Translations under genes and position numbers: made by a program | Shown here: piece after piece, positions 48,338 to 61,118 of the stretch | How the letters are laid out: every line of letters starts with the position of its first letter | Position numbering within the stretch: the first letter of the stretch is position 1 | The notes under the pieces: model-generated | The model's input: only the letters and a program-made list of their open reading frames with translations | Databases searched by the model: none | Told to the model about the DNA's origin: nothing | Assembly: GCA_963788285.1 (NCBI GenBank) | Contig: CAWBGB010000007.1 | Location: 248,001-312,000 of the forward strand | DNA: 64,000 nt | Direction of reading: 5' to 3' | Source: Alicyclobacillus_A sp963788285 | Lineage (GTDB): Bacteria > Bacillota > Bacilli > Alicyclobacillales > Alicyclobacillaceae

Positions 48338-50284
48338 ATGACAAGTGTAAATCCTTCAATGCGCCTGAAAGTCAAGGGAGACACATTTTTTCTCCCTGAT
48401 GGGAACGGAGGAGTGTACTTTCGGAACAACGAAGGATGGTTCCGAATGGAAGGTAGGAGCATTCACCAGTGGATTGAAACGCTAATACCGGTGTTCAACG
48501 GGGACCTTACGTTGGCAGATTTGACGGATGGATTGCCTGGCCCCCATCAGGAGATGGTGTACAACATAGCAGAAGTGTTGTACCGAAACCACTTTGTACG
48601 GGATGTGAGCCAGGATGGTTCACACAATTTGTCGGATGCGGTTCTTCAAAAGTACGCGTATCAAATCGAGTTCTTGGACAATCTCGCGGGTTCGGGTGCA
48701 CACCGCTTCCAGCTGTATCGGGAGGCTAAGGTACTGGCCATTGGCTCTGGCCCAGTATTGGTTTCGTTGGTTTCGGCGCTGCTGAAGTCGGGACTTCCCG
48801 ACATCCACCTGCTTGTGACGGACTCGCTGCCGACGAACCGGGCTCGACTGTCGGAATTAGAGGAACACCACAGAAAGTCCGATACAAAGGTGAAGTTGAC
48901 AGAGATCACGCTGCAGAATAAAGGTTCTGAATGCTGGTGTGCGGCCATCCGGCCGTTTGACGCGATTTTGTACGTGTCGGAAACGGGAGACATTGAGGAA
49001 CTGCGGGTGCTACAAAAGGCTTGTAGAGACGAAAAGAAGGTGTTGCTTCCCGCGCTGTGTTTGGAGCAGGCAGGCGTTGCTGGGCCGCTTGTGCACCCTG
49101 ACTCGGCTGCATGTTGGGAGTCGGCGTGGCGGCGCATCCACGAAACTGCAATTCGCCAAGACCCACAGTTGCACACGTTTTCCTCCACAGCGGGGGCAAT
49201 GCTAGCGAACGTCATTGCGTTTGAATGGTTCAAGACAGTGACCGGTGCCGTCGAATCCGAGCTGAAGAACCAATGCTTCCTTCTTAACCTCGAAACCTTG
49301 GAAGGCAGCTGGCATCCCTTTCTCCCCCATCCACTTGTGGCTGGACTTCAGCCCCCAGTGTCGGTTAAGGATATCACGCGGCGTTTGAAGCAAACACCAG
49401 CCCCCCCTGAGTCTCATGGATTACTCCCGTACTTCCAGCAATTGACGTCTACCGTGTCGGGCATTTTCCACCTGTGGGAGGAAGGGGACCTAGTTCAGCT
49501 TCCACTCGCTCAGTGCCGCGTTCAACCGGTCGATCCGCTGTCCACCGGACCCGCCATGCTGTTACCAGGCATCATCTGTAACGGTATGACCCACGAGGAG
49601 GCTCGCAAGGAAGCTGGGCTCGCCGGGATTGAAGCGTATGTATCGAGATTCGTCCAGATCTGGAAGGCAGAACACCGTGAACTGGGAGTTGCTGCAGAGG
49701 AATTTGTCGGCGTAGGCGCTGGCGAGTCGGTCGCGGAGGCCGTTTGCCGCGGACTGCAACAATGCATGGCAGAGGCGTTGGCACGCGAATGCTCCAACCA
49801 ACAACCGGCTGTGTCCCGTGTGTACGTGCGCAAAGTCTCCGATGATCGCTGCCAATTCTACTTGCAGGCGCTGACGACAATGCAAGGCGCTCCAGTGATT
49901 GGATTGGGGCAAACAATTTGTGGCTTTCCCGTGGTGTGGGTGGGCACGGGGGAGCGCTGGTACGGCAGGGCCGATTTGAACGTTACACTGGCGTTGCGGA
50001 AGGCCTTACAACAGGCGTTGCTGGTGGCACAAAATCCGACTCTTTCTGACCTTGGGAAAGTGTTTGCGGTTTCAACCGTGCTGTTGCAAGACGAGGAGAC
50101 GGAAGAGGTTGTGGTTCCAGGGTGCCCAGATCTCATGGAACCCAAGTTGTTGCAGTCTGCACTACAGGCGCTGGAACGAAGCAAACGAAGGTTGCATGTG
50201 TTCGACCTGGCACAGGAACCGTTTCTACGAGAGACGTTGGCTGGCGTCTTTGGTGTTGTGCTCTGCGGGGAGGGATCCCAGTGA
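48338..50284 (+). CDS. TOMM maturation protein, E1/ThiF-like
   Basis: A 648-residue protein of the group called putative thiazole-containing bacteriocin maturation proteins in Bacillus. The first 100 residues resemble a peptide-recognition domain (KGDTFFLPDGNGGVYFRNNE; VYNIAEVLYRNHFV). A ThiF/E1-like nucleotide-binding fold follows (REAKVLAIGSGPVLVSLVSA; PFDAILYVSETGDIEEL) without a catalytic cysteine I can point to. The rest is YcaO-like in layout (GMTHEEARKEAGLAGIEAYV; GAGESVAEAVCRGLQQCMAE). Such proteins work with a cyclodehydratase to convert Cys/Ser/Thr to azolines. ATG 48338 follows AAGGAGGA. The stop overlaps the next start. Confidence 0.75.
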   Translation: MTSVNPSMRLKVKGDTFFLPDGNGGVYFRNNEGWFRMEGRSIHQWIETLIPVFNGDLTLADLTDGLPGPHQEMVYNIAEVLYRNHFVRDVSQDGSHNLSDAVLQKYAYQIEFLDNLAGSGAHRFQLYREAKVLAIGSGPVLVSLVSALLKSGLPDIHLLVTDSLPTNRARLSELEEHHRKSDTKVKLTEITLQNKGSECWCAAIRPFDAILYVSETGDIEELRVLQKACRDEKKVLLPALCLEQAGVAGPLVHPDSAACWESAWRRIHETAIRQDPQLHTFSSTAGAMLANVIAFEWFKTVTGAVESELKNQCFLLNLETLEGSWHPFLPHPLVAGLQPPVSVKDITRRLKQTPAPPESHGLLPYFQQLTSTVSGIFHLWEEGDLVQLPLAQCRVQPVDPLSTGPAMLLPGIICNGMTHEEARKEAGLAGIEAYVSRFVQIWKAEHRELGVAAEEFVGVGAGESVAEAVCRGLQQCMAEALARECSNQQPAVSRVYVRKVSDDRCQFYLQALTTMQGAPVIGLGQTICGFPVVWVGTGERWYGRADLNVTLALRKALQQALLVAQNPTLSDLGKVFAVSTVLLQDEETEEVVVPGCPDLMEPKLLQSALQALERSKRRLHVFDLAQEPFLRETLAGVFGVVLCGEGSQ

Positions 50285-52224
50285 GCGCTGTCGTCTTGGT
50301 GATTGGAGACGGTCGGTTGGCAGACTATGCAAGCGAGGAATTATCCTCGCAATGCCAGGTGGTTCGCCAGCTTCATTTGACGCGGGAAGTACCAGATAGC
50401 GTTGACCTGGCGCTGGTGCTCGACGACGGCTGGAATCCATCGGATCACCAACAGGCGGAAGATGTGTTTCAGCAAGCGGGCATTCCTTGGCTACGCGGTT
50501 TTGTCTCATTTGGCCAAGGCATCGTTGGACCGTTGGTTCGTCCAGGCACGCCAGGGTGTTCGCAGTGCGCAGATGTAAGACGCCTGATGGCGGGAGACAG
50601 CAGACCAGAACTGTGGAAACTGCAACAAGCATTGACCTCCGCCGGAGGAATGGAGCACGACGTATGGGCCTCATCATCCGCGCTGCTGCAATTGACGAAC
50701 CTGCTTGCCGCGGAAGTTGGTCGGATACTGGGAGGCCACCGCGTACAGTCGGAAGGGCATGTATTTTTGATGAACCTCAAAACGTTAATGACGACGCGAC
50801 ACTTCTTTCTGCCTGACCCACAGTGTTCGGTGTGCGGGCACTTGCCGGACGACACGCCAACGGCGGCTTGCATAGCTTTGGAACCCAGTCCAAAAGTGAG
50901 CGCCGACAGCTATCGCAGTCGACCCTTGGCTGAACTGAAGGACGTGCTGCTTACGCAGTATCTGGATTACCGGACTGGATTTCTGAACGCGAAGGTACAC
51001 GACCTCGTGACGCCGTTTGCAACCGCAAGTGTAAATCTTCCCCTGACCAACGGCGATGAGGGCTGTGCAGGCAGGACGCACTCCTACGCGGACAGCGAGC
51101 TGACGGCGATTCTCGAGGGCTTGGAGCGGTACTGCGGCTTGACGCCCCGAGGTAAACGCACTGTAGTGCACGATAGTTACCGTCATGTGGCGGATCGGGC
51201 ACTGAATCCTGTGCGAGTTGGGCTTCATGCGAAGGAACAGTACTCAGAGCCTCATTTTCCGTTTCAGCCGTTTCGTGAAGATGCACCTCTGGATTGGGTG
51301 TGGGGTTATTCGTTCCTGCAACATCGCCCCATCCTCGTGCCTGAGCTGCTGGCCTATTACAGTGTGGGCTGCCAGGGCGGCTTTGTGTACGAAACTTCCA
51401 ACGGGTGTGCGTTGGGGGGGAGCTTGGTTGAAGCCATCTTCTACGGGATTTTGGAGGTGGTGGAGCGCGACGCCTTCCTGTTGACATGGTACGCGCAGCT
51501 CCCTCTGCCGCGGCTCAATCTGCATTCCAGCAAGGACCCGGAACTCCAGATGATGGTTGATACACTGCGTGTGGTTGCGGGGTACGACGTGCATTTGTTT
51601 AACGCCACCATGGAGAACGGAATACCATGCGTCTGGATGGTGGCGAAAAACCGAAAAGGGAAAGGTGTCAACCTGATCTGTGCGGCGGGGGCGCACCTCG
51701 ATCCTGTACGGGCGGCCAAAGGTGCCATTCATGAGGTAGCCGGCATGGTGCTGACACTGGACGAGAAGTACGAAGCAAGCAAGGAAGAGTGTCTGCAGAT
51801 GTACCGTAACCCGTTGCGTGTCCGGCACATGGAGGATCATTCCATGCTGTACAGCCTACCGCAAGCGGAAGAGCGTTTGAAGTTCTTGCTCGACGAACGG
51901 CGCCCGATGCGCACATTTGATGAGGCATTCAAAGTGAGGACGTGGCAAGCGGATCTTGCCGACGACGTGAAGGATATCCTCGAAGTGTTTCGCCGTTTGA
52001 ATCTCGAGGTGATTGTGGTGGATCAGACCACGCCCGAGGTCAAGCGGATCGGACTCCATTGCGTAAAAGTACTCATACCGGGGATGTTGCCCATGACGTT
52101 CGGTTACCACTTGACACGGCTGGACGGACTGGAACGGGTGCTTCGGGTGCCCGCGGAACTCGGCTACGCAAAGGAACCGCTCACCCGTGAAGAGCTCAAT
52201 CCGCATCCACATCCGTTTCCATAA
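50281..52224 (+). CDS. TOMM cyclodehydratase: leader-binding domain fused to YcaO
   Basis: A 647-residue fusion. The N-terminal 230 residues are the E1-like leader-peptide-binding partner, with zinc-type cysteine pairs PGCSQCADVRR and CSVCGHLPDD. The C-terminal 400 residues are the ATP-dependent YcaO domain: SELTAILEGLERYCGL and GGSLVEAIFYGILEVVERDA supply the ATP/Mg glutamates, and the protein ends in NPHPHPFP, the proline-rich tail typical of azoline-forming YcaO enzymes. It activates backbone amides of a precursor peptide to make thiazolines/oxazolines. The frame is open to 50122, but GTG 50281 overlaps the previous stop and has GGGGAGGG upstream. Confidence 0.9.
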   Translation: MSAVVLVIGDGRLADYASEELSSQCQVVRQLHLTREVPDSVDLALVLDDGWNPSDHQQAEDVFQQAGIPWLRGFVSFGQGIVGPLVRPGTPGCSQCADVRRLMAGDSRPELWKLQQALTSAGGMEHDVWASSSALLQLTNLLAAEVGRILGGHRVQSEGHVFLMNLKTLMTTRHFFLPDPQCSVCGHLPDDTPTAACIALEPSPKVSADSYRSRPLAELKDVLLTQYLDYRTGFLNAKVHDLVTPFATASVNLPLTNGDEGCAGRTHSYADSELTAILEGLERYCGLTPRGKRTVVHDSYRHVADRALNPVRVGLHAKEQYSEPHFPFQPFREDAPLDWVWGYSFLQHRPILVPELLAYYSVGCQGGFVYETSNGCALGGSLVEAIFYGILEVVERDAFLLTWYAQLPLPRLNLHSSKDPELQMMVDTLRVVAGYDVHLFNATMENGIPCVWMVAKNRKGKGVNLICAAGAHLDPVRAAKGAIHEVAGMVLTLDEKYEASKEECLQMYRNPLRVRHMEDHSMLYSLPQAEERLKFLLDERRPMRTFDEAFKVRTWQADLADDVKDILEVFRRLNLEVIVVDQTTPEVKRIGLHCVKVLIPGMLPMTFGYHLTRLDGLERVLRVPAELGYAKEPLTREELNPHPHPFP

Positions 52225-52245
52225 AGCCGCATGGAGGTACGAAGC

Positions 52246-53826
52246 ATGGACTTAGAGACATTTTTGCACAACCTGCACTTTGATACCGACAAGGCCCGGC
52301 CCCCCGATTTGGAGGTGGCGTGGGACGATGCGCCGCTCGCATATAAGCTGTACCGTGGCCTACCCACGTTTCCGCTGTCCTCAGACGTTCCGCTCACACT
52401 GGAAGGACAGAGGTCAGCTTCGCTGCCTGATCTGCGAGACCTCGGGCATTTTCTGTGGTACGCGTACGGACTGACGGCACTCTCACAGTCTGGTTTCGCG
52501 GATGGGGGCGAACCGGGCTCTGGTGTCATGCACATGTATCGGCGATTTGCTCCGTCTGGTGGCGCTTTATATCCAAGCGAGTTGTATATCTATCTGAACA
52601 TCGAGGATATACCTTCCGGTGTCTACCATTATGACGTTGCTCATCACCGTTTGGTATTGTTGCGCGAGGGACAGTTCCATCCGTATCTCACGCAAGCCCT
52701 CGCCAACGGCTGTAACGTATCTCACTGTTTTGGCGCAATTTTCGTGTCGACGATGTTCTGGAAAAACTTCTACAAGTACAACAACTTTGCTTATCGACTG
52801 CAAGGGCTCGACGCCGGCGCCCTGGTGGGGCAGGTGCTGGAAGTGGCAAAGCGATTCGGCTTCGAATCCGCCGTGTGCTTCCAGTTTCTTGACAGCGCCG
52901 TCAACCACCTGCTGGGACTGTCCGAGAGGGAGGAGAGCGTGTACGCCCTGATTCCGCTGTCCGTGGAGCCTGCAGGGAACTGGTTTACGGTTACGCCCAC
53001 CGGGGGTGGAGCGACTTGTGCAACCGAGTTGTGTCGAACGTTGCCTTCGGTTCAGCACAACCACTATGTCCGTTCGCGCAGAGTTCAAGATTATCCGTTG
53101 CTCATTCAGATGAACGAAGCCTCAAAACTAGAGACCATTCCGTCTTGTGCAGGACAGCCAGGAAAACAAATCTGTAGCGGCGACCTCACGGTGCCCCTAC
53201 CTTGTGTGACCCCGACGTCCTATGACCTTGCAACGGTCTGTCGGTCCCGGTATTCGCCAGGGACAGACTTCGTGCTCGGCGAGGTTCCTCTAGAGAAACT
53301 TGCGACGCTTCTGAAGGAGACGATTCAAGCTTTCTCATATCGCAATGATCTGAACCTGGGCGGGGGACTGGAAGGATCTTTATCTCGAGTGTCGTTGTAT
53401 ATTTTTTTGTACGGCGTTGAAGGCGTCGAAGATGGAGCCTATTGCTATGACCCCGCTGCCCATGGATTACGGCAGATACGCAAGGGAGATCATCGGTTCC
53501 GGCTGCAAGAGGGCATGTCCATGCACAACGTCAACCTGTCCCAGGTACCACTTTGTTTTCACGTTGCGGGCGATAGGAACCATTTGAAACAATCGCTCGG
53601 GTACAGGGGATATCGTATTCAACAGATGGAGGCGGGGATGCTCGTCCAGCGCCTCCTGTTGACGGCGTCCGCTATGGGTATGAATGGCCACCCGCTCCTC
53701 GGTTTTGATGTAGAAATATGTGATGACATGTACAAGATGGTTCCGCGGGGAATGACCAGTTTGATTCAAATCCCTGTAGGCCTTCATCGTCTTGGTTCCA
53801 AACTCGAGGGCAGCCTGCACGGCTAG
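52246..53826 (+). CDS. SagB-type dehydrogenase with two nitroreductase-like halves
   Basis: A 526-residue FMN-dependent enzyme that oxidises azolines to azoles. The first half has FAPSGGALYPSELYIYLNIE with the flavin-binding motif and GVYHYDVAHHRLVLLREGQF. The second half repeats the plan (GGGLEGSLSRVSLYIFLYGV; GAYCYDPAAHGLRQIRKGDH; MEAGMLVQRLLLTASAMGMN). SagB homologues of bacteriocin clusters usually have one such domain, so the tandem form is notable. ATG 52246 follows GGAGGT at a spacing of seven, 21 bases after the YcaO stop. Last gene of the TOMM operon. Confidence 0.88.
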   Translation: MDLETFLHNLHFDTDKARPPDLEVAWDDAPLAYKLYRGLPTFPLSSDVPLTLEGQRSASLPDLRDLGHFLWYAYGLTALSQSGFADGGEPGSGVMHMYRRFAPSGGALYPSELYIYLNIEDIPSGVYHYDVAHHRLVLLREGQFHPYLTQALANGCNVSHCFGAIFVSTMFWKNFYKYNNFAYRLQGLDAGALVGQVLEVAKRFGFESAVCFQFLDSAVNHLLGLSEREESVYALIPLSVEPAGNWFTVTPTGGGATCATELCRTLPSVQHNHYVRSRRVQDYPLLIQMNEASKLETIPSCAGQPGKQICSGDLTVPLPCVTPTSYDLATVCRSRYSPGTDFVLGEVPLEKLATLLKETIQAFSYRNDLNLGGGLEGSLSRVSLYIFLYGVEGVEDGAYCYDPAAHGLRQIRKGDHRFRLQEGMSMHNVNLSQVPLCFHVAGDRNHLKQSLGYRGYRIQQMEAGMLVQRLLLTASAMGMNGHPLLGFDVEICDDMYKMVPRGMTSLIQIPVGLHRLGSKLEGSLHG

Positions 53827-54008
53827 GGAGAGCACTCGAACCTCCTTCCATCCATCGACCATGGGCGATCGTTAGTGGTTGATTAATGGGCAGAATTGAA
53901 AATGCAAATATTATCCATTGATTCTTACCGGGGAATGATGTTATTTTAATACCTGCGTTTGAGATTCGTCTCATACCGCACCGGTTTGAGTTCGGTCTTC
54001 AGTGTTAT
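53827..54008. other. Gap between the TOMM operon and the tRNA array
   Basis: About 180 bases with no precursor-like peptide on either strand. TTGATT-18-TATTTT near 53918-53947 is a weak candidate promoter for the tRNA array. Confidence 0.35.
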
Positions 54009-54084
54009 GGGGGTATAGCTCAGTTGGGAGAGCACCTGCCTTGCAAGCAGGGGGTCGTCGGTTCGAATCCGTCTACCTCCACCA
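54009..54084 (+). tRNA. tRNA-Ala (TGC)
   Basis: Acceptor GGGGGTA with TACCTCC, anticodon TGC, CCA encoded. First gene of the array. Confidence 0.95.
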
Positions 54085-54121
54085 CAGGTGAAAGCCAATG
54101 TCAAATGGCGTTTGGCATCGC

Positions 54122-54196
54122 TCCTCGATAGCTCAGCGGTAGAGCATCCGGCTGTTAACCGGAGGGTCGTAGGTCCGAATCCTACTCGGGGAGCCA
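54122..54196 (+). tRNA. tRNA-Asn (GTT)
   Basis: Acceptor TCCTCGA with TCGGGGA, anticodon GTT in GGCTGTTAACC, CCA encoded. Confidence 0.95.
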
Positions 54197-54198
54197 GT

Positions 54199-54274
54199 GC
54201 TCCCATAGCTCAGTCGGCAGAGCGCATCCATGGTAAGGATGAGGTCATCGGTTCAAATCCGATTGGGAGCTCCA
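54199..54274 (+). tRNA. tRNA-Thr (GGT)
   Basis: Acceptor GCTCCCA with TGGGAGC, anticodon GGT in the loop ATGGTAA, CCA encoded. Two bases after tRNA-Asn. Confidence 0.94.
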
Positions 54275-54297
54275 CGGAAAAGATTTTGTGTTGTCGT

Positions 54298-54372
54298 GGC
54301 CCCATGGTCAAGTGGTTAAGACACCGCCCTTTCACGGCGGTAACAGGGGTTCGAATCCCCTTGGGGTCACCA
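54298..54372 (+). tRNA. tRNA-Glu (TTC)
   Basis: Acceptor GGCCCCA with TGGGGTC, anticodon TTC in CCCTTTCACGG, CCA encoded. Confidence 0.95.
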
Positions 54373-54378
54373 CCTTAT

Positions 54379-54454
<76 letters not shown>

Positions 54455-54482
54455 AGCAACTCACGACGAGTTGCATCTGTTT

Positions 54483-54557
54483 GCGGAAGTGGCTCAGGGG
54501 TAGAGCATCGCCTTGCCAAGGCGAGGGTCGCGGGTTCGAATCCCGTCTTCCGCTCCA
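54483..54557 (+). tRNA. tRNA-Gly (GCC)
   Basis: Acceptor GCGGAAG with CTTCCGC, anticodon GCC in CTTGCCAAG, CCA encoded. Confidence 0.95.
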
Positions 54558-54558
54558 T

Positions 54559-54632
54559 GCGGGTGTAGTTCAATGGTAGAACTCCAGCTTCCCAAGCTGG
54601 CGGCGTGGGTTCGATTCCCATCACCCGCTCCA
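54559..54632 (+). tRNA. tRNA-Gly (CCC)
   Basis: Acceptor GCGGGTG with CACCCGC (last seven before TCCA), anticodon CCC in CTTCCCAAG. One base after the previous tRNA. Confidence 0.93.
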
Positions 54633-54689
54633 GTACGTTTTACGTACTTGCTAGTTGTGACTTGTCAATTTTGGATACAGATGTGATGC

Positions 54690-54764
54690 GCGGCTATAGC
54701 TCAGAGGGAGAGCACCACCTTGACACGGTGGGGGCCATAGGTTCGATTCCTATTAGCCGCACCA
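54690..54764 (+). tRNA. tRNA-Val (GAC)
   Basis: Acceptor GCGGCTA with TAGCCGC, anticodon GAC in CTTGACACG, CCA encoded. Confidence 0.95.
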
Positions 54765-54770
54765 AGCTGC

Positions 54771-54862
54771 GGAGAGATGTCCGAGTTGGTCGAAGGAGCA
54801 CGATTGGAAATCGTGTAGGCGCTCACCGCGTCTCAAGGGTTCGAATCCCTTTCTCTCCGCCA
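54771..54862 (+). tRNA. tRNA-Ser (GGA)
   Basis: Class II tRNA with a long variable arm (GTAGGCGCTCACCGCGTCTC region), anticodon GGA in GATTGGAAATC, acceptor GGAGAGA with TCTCTCC, GCCA end. Confidence 0.94.
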
Positions 54863-54869
54863 TCTGAGT

Positions 54870-54946
54870 GGCGGCGTAGCTCAGCTGGTTAGAGCACACG
54901 GTTCATACCCGTGGTGTCGGTGGTTCGAGTCCACTCGCCGCTACCA
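54870..54946 (+). tRNA. tRNA-Met (CAT), elongator type
   Basis: Acceptor GGCGGCG with CGCCGCT, anticodon CAT in GGTTCATACCC. A first base pair is present and the initiator's three G-C anticodon-stem pairs are absent, so it reads as an elongator. A lysidine-modified Ile tRNA is the alternative. Confidence 0.88.
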
Positions 54947-54956
54947 ATTGCATCAT

Positions 54957-55031
54957 GCCACCTTGGCTCAGGGGTAGAGCGGCTCACTCGTAATGAGCAG
55001 GTCGTCGGTTCGAATCCGACAGGTGGCTCCA
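54957..55031 (+). tRNA. tRNA-Thr (CGT)
   Basis: Acceptor GCCACCT with AGGTGGC, anticodon CGT in CACTCGTAATG, CCA encoded. Confidence 0.94.
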
Positions 55032-55035
55032 TTCC

Positions 55036-55119
<84 letters not shown>

Positions 55120-55125
55120 CTACCC

Positions 55126-55201
55126 GGGTCATTAGCTCAATTGGTAGAGCATCCGACTCTTAATCGGCAGGTTGAAGGTTCGAGTCCTTCATGACCCACC
55201 A
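55126..55201 (+). tRNA. tRNA-Lys (CTT)
   Basis: Acceptor GGGTCAT with ATGACCC, anticodon CTT in GACTCTTAATC, CCA encoded. Confidence 0.93.
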
Positions 55202-55206
55202 TTCAC

Positions 55207-55299
55207 GGAGTGATGGCCGAGTAGGTCGAAGGCGCTCGCCTGCTAAGCGAGTATACGCCACAAAGCGTATCGAGGGTTCGAATCCCTCTCACTCCGCCA
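55207..55299 (+). tRNA. tRNA-Ser (GCT)
   Basis: Class II tRNA with a long variable arm, anticodon GCT in CCTGCTAAGCG, acceptor GGAGTGA with TCACTCC, GCCA end. Confidence 0.94.
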
Positions 55300-55321
55300 T
55301 ATCTGGCCAAATAACAATCCT

Positions 55322-55398
55322 GGAGCTGTGGTGTAGAGGCCTAACATGCCTGCCTGTCACGCAGGAGATCGCGGGTTCGAATCCCGTCAGCTCCGCCA
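55322..55398 (+). tRNA. tRNA-Asp (GTC)
   Basis: Acceptor GGAGCTG with CAGCTCC, anticodon GTC in CCTGTCACG, GCCA end. Confidence 0.94.
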
Positions 55399-55404
55399 TT
55401 TCAA

Positions 55405-55481
55405 GGGCCTATAGCTCAGCTGGCTAGAGCGCACGACTGATAATCGTGAGGTCAGAGGTTCGAGTCCTCTTAGGCCCACCA
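55405..55481 (+). tRNA. tRNA-Ile (GAT)
   Basis: Acceptor GGGCCTA with TAGGCCC, anticodon GAT in GACTGATAATC, CCA encoded. Last gene of the array. Confidence 0.95.
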
Positions 55482-55486
55482 TATCG

Positions 55487-55508
55487 AACCCCGCATATGC
55501 GGGGTTTT
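55487..55508 (+). terminator. Terminator of the tRNA array
   Basis: ACCCCGCA and TGCGGGGT pair closely and are followed by TTTTT, six bases after tRNA-Ile. The rrn operon that follows therefore uses its own promoter. Confidence 0.88.
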
Positions 55509-55584
55509 TGCGTTGTTGTGGTGTCTTAAGCTTCTGCATTCGATGCGGACGAATATGGGTAGATGAATGGCGTGTATTTCCTGT

Positions 55585-55614
55585 TGATTCTATACGTCAA
55601 ACCGTGCTATATTA
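55585..55614 (+). promoter_or_regulatory. rrn operon 2 promoter
   Basis: TTGATT at 55585-55590 and TATATT at 55609-55614 with an 18-base spacer, the same design as the first rrn promoter. Similarity to the first operon begins around this -10 box. Confidence 0.75.
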
Positions 55615-55958
55615 ATCGATGTCGCCGCTGCGGTGGTGACGAAAAATGAAGCAACAAACCGCGTCACATCAGCATTTCTGAAGTAGACACCGACCAGTCC
55701 GGAGATAATTTCCGGTGGATCTCTAAAAGAGATTCGTGATATATTGGTCGACGTCGCTTCGAGACCAAGTGAAGCGGTCAGACAGCAAGACCAAACATTT
55801 CCTCTTTACTTGAATGAGTGAAATGTGGTAAGATGGTTGAGCTGTCTCGGAGCGAATGACCTTTTGTCGACGCTCCAAAACAGAGTGGTTCCTTGAAAAC
55901 TAAACACGCGCAGAGAGTGATTCAAAACACGCAAGTGTTTTCGAAATGAGCACCAAAT
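55615..55958 (+). other. rrn operon 2 leader region
   Basis: Leader of about 345 bases, nearly the same as 7093-7432, with scattered substitutions and a few insertions (for example CTCCAAAACAGAGTGG against CTCCACAGAGTGG). It keeps the CCGGAGATAATTTCCGG hairpin, the TATATTGGTCGACGTCGCT motif and the TTGAAAACTAAACA segment. Confidence 0.65.
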
Positions 55959-57507
<1,549 letters not shown>

Positions 57508-57706
57508 CGGAGTAAAGCCTACAGAGAGAACTGTAGGAAATACCCTCTCTGGTCAGCGTGTTTAGTTTTGAGGGAACCATCCCGAAAGGGTCATGGTTTT
57601 CTCAAGTCTGTACCTTGGAAACTAAATAGCGAAGAACTCCTACAGAGTTAACCGACATAAATGGGTAACTTGCATCTGTGGTGTTGCAAGGCACTGTGGA
57701 TGAACA

Positions 57707-60667
<2,961 letters not shown>

Positions 60668-60744
60668 TGAAGACACAGGGGAACCTGTAGGAGAGGATTC
60701 GCTGTTTAGTTTGCAAGGTACAGAGAGTACCTTGAAGGAATATA

Positions 60745-60864
60745 TGTCTGGTGGTAATAGCGGAGGGGAAACACGCGTACCCATCCCGAACACGACCGTT
60801 AAGACCTCCAGCGCCGATGATACTTGGGGCGGGAGCCCCTGGGAAAGTAGGACGCCGCCAGGCA
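60745..60864 (+). rRNA. rrf: 5S ribosomal RNA, copy 2
   Basis: Identical to copy 1 over its 120 bases as far as I can compare by eye, with helix I TGTCTGGTGG/CCGCCAGGCA. Confidence 0.96.
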
Positions 60865-60870
60865 AGTGAG

Positions 60871-60905
60871 AGAGCCCAGTGCAACTGCACTGGGCTCTTT
60901 TTTTG
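60871..60905 (+). terminator. rrn operon 2 terminator
   Basis: AGAGCCCAGTGCA pairs perfectly with TGCACTGGGCTCT around an AC loop, followed by seven or more T. Confidence 0.93.
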
Positions 60906-61118
60906 TTGGGGCAGTGCAGCCTTTTGGGTTTGTGAAGTCTCGTGTACAGCAAGGAAACTTCCTACTTCTCACAAGCTACCTATTGTACCTCATGTATCTT
61001 AAACGCAAGGTTAGCGTGTTACTGCGGATACCAAACAGGTATGAGCTGACGCAGCTAATGTCTACGTTTTTTCGCTCATTGCGGTAAACGCTTGCACTAT
61101 AACAAAAGGGGGACGTTT

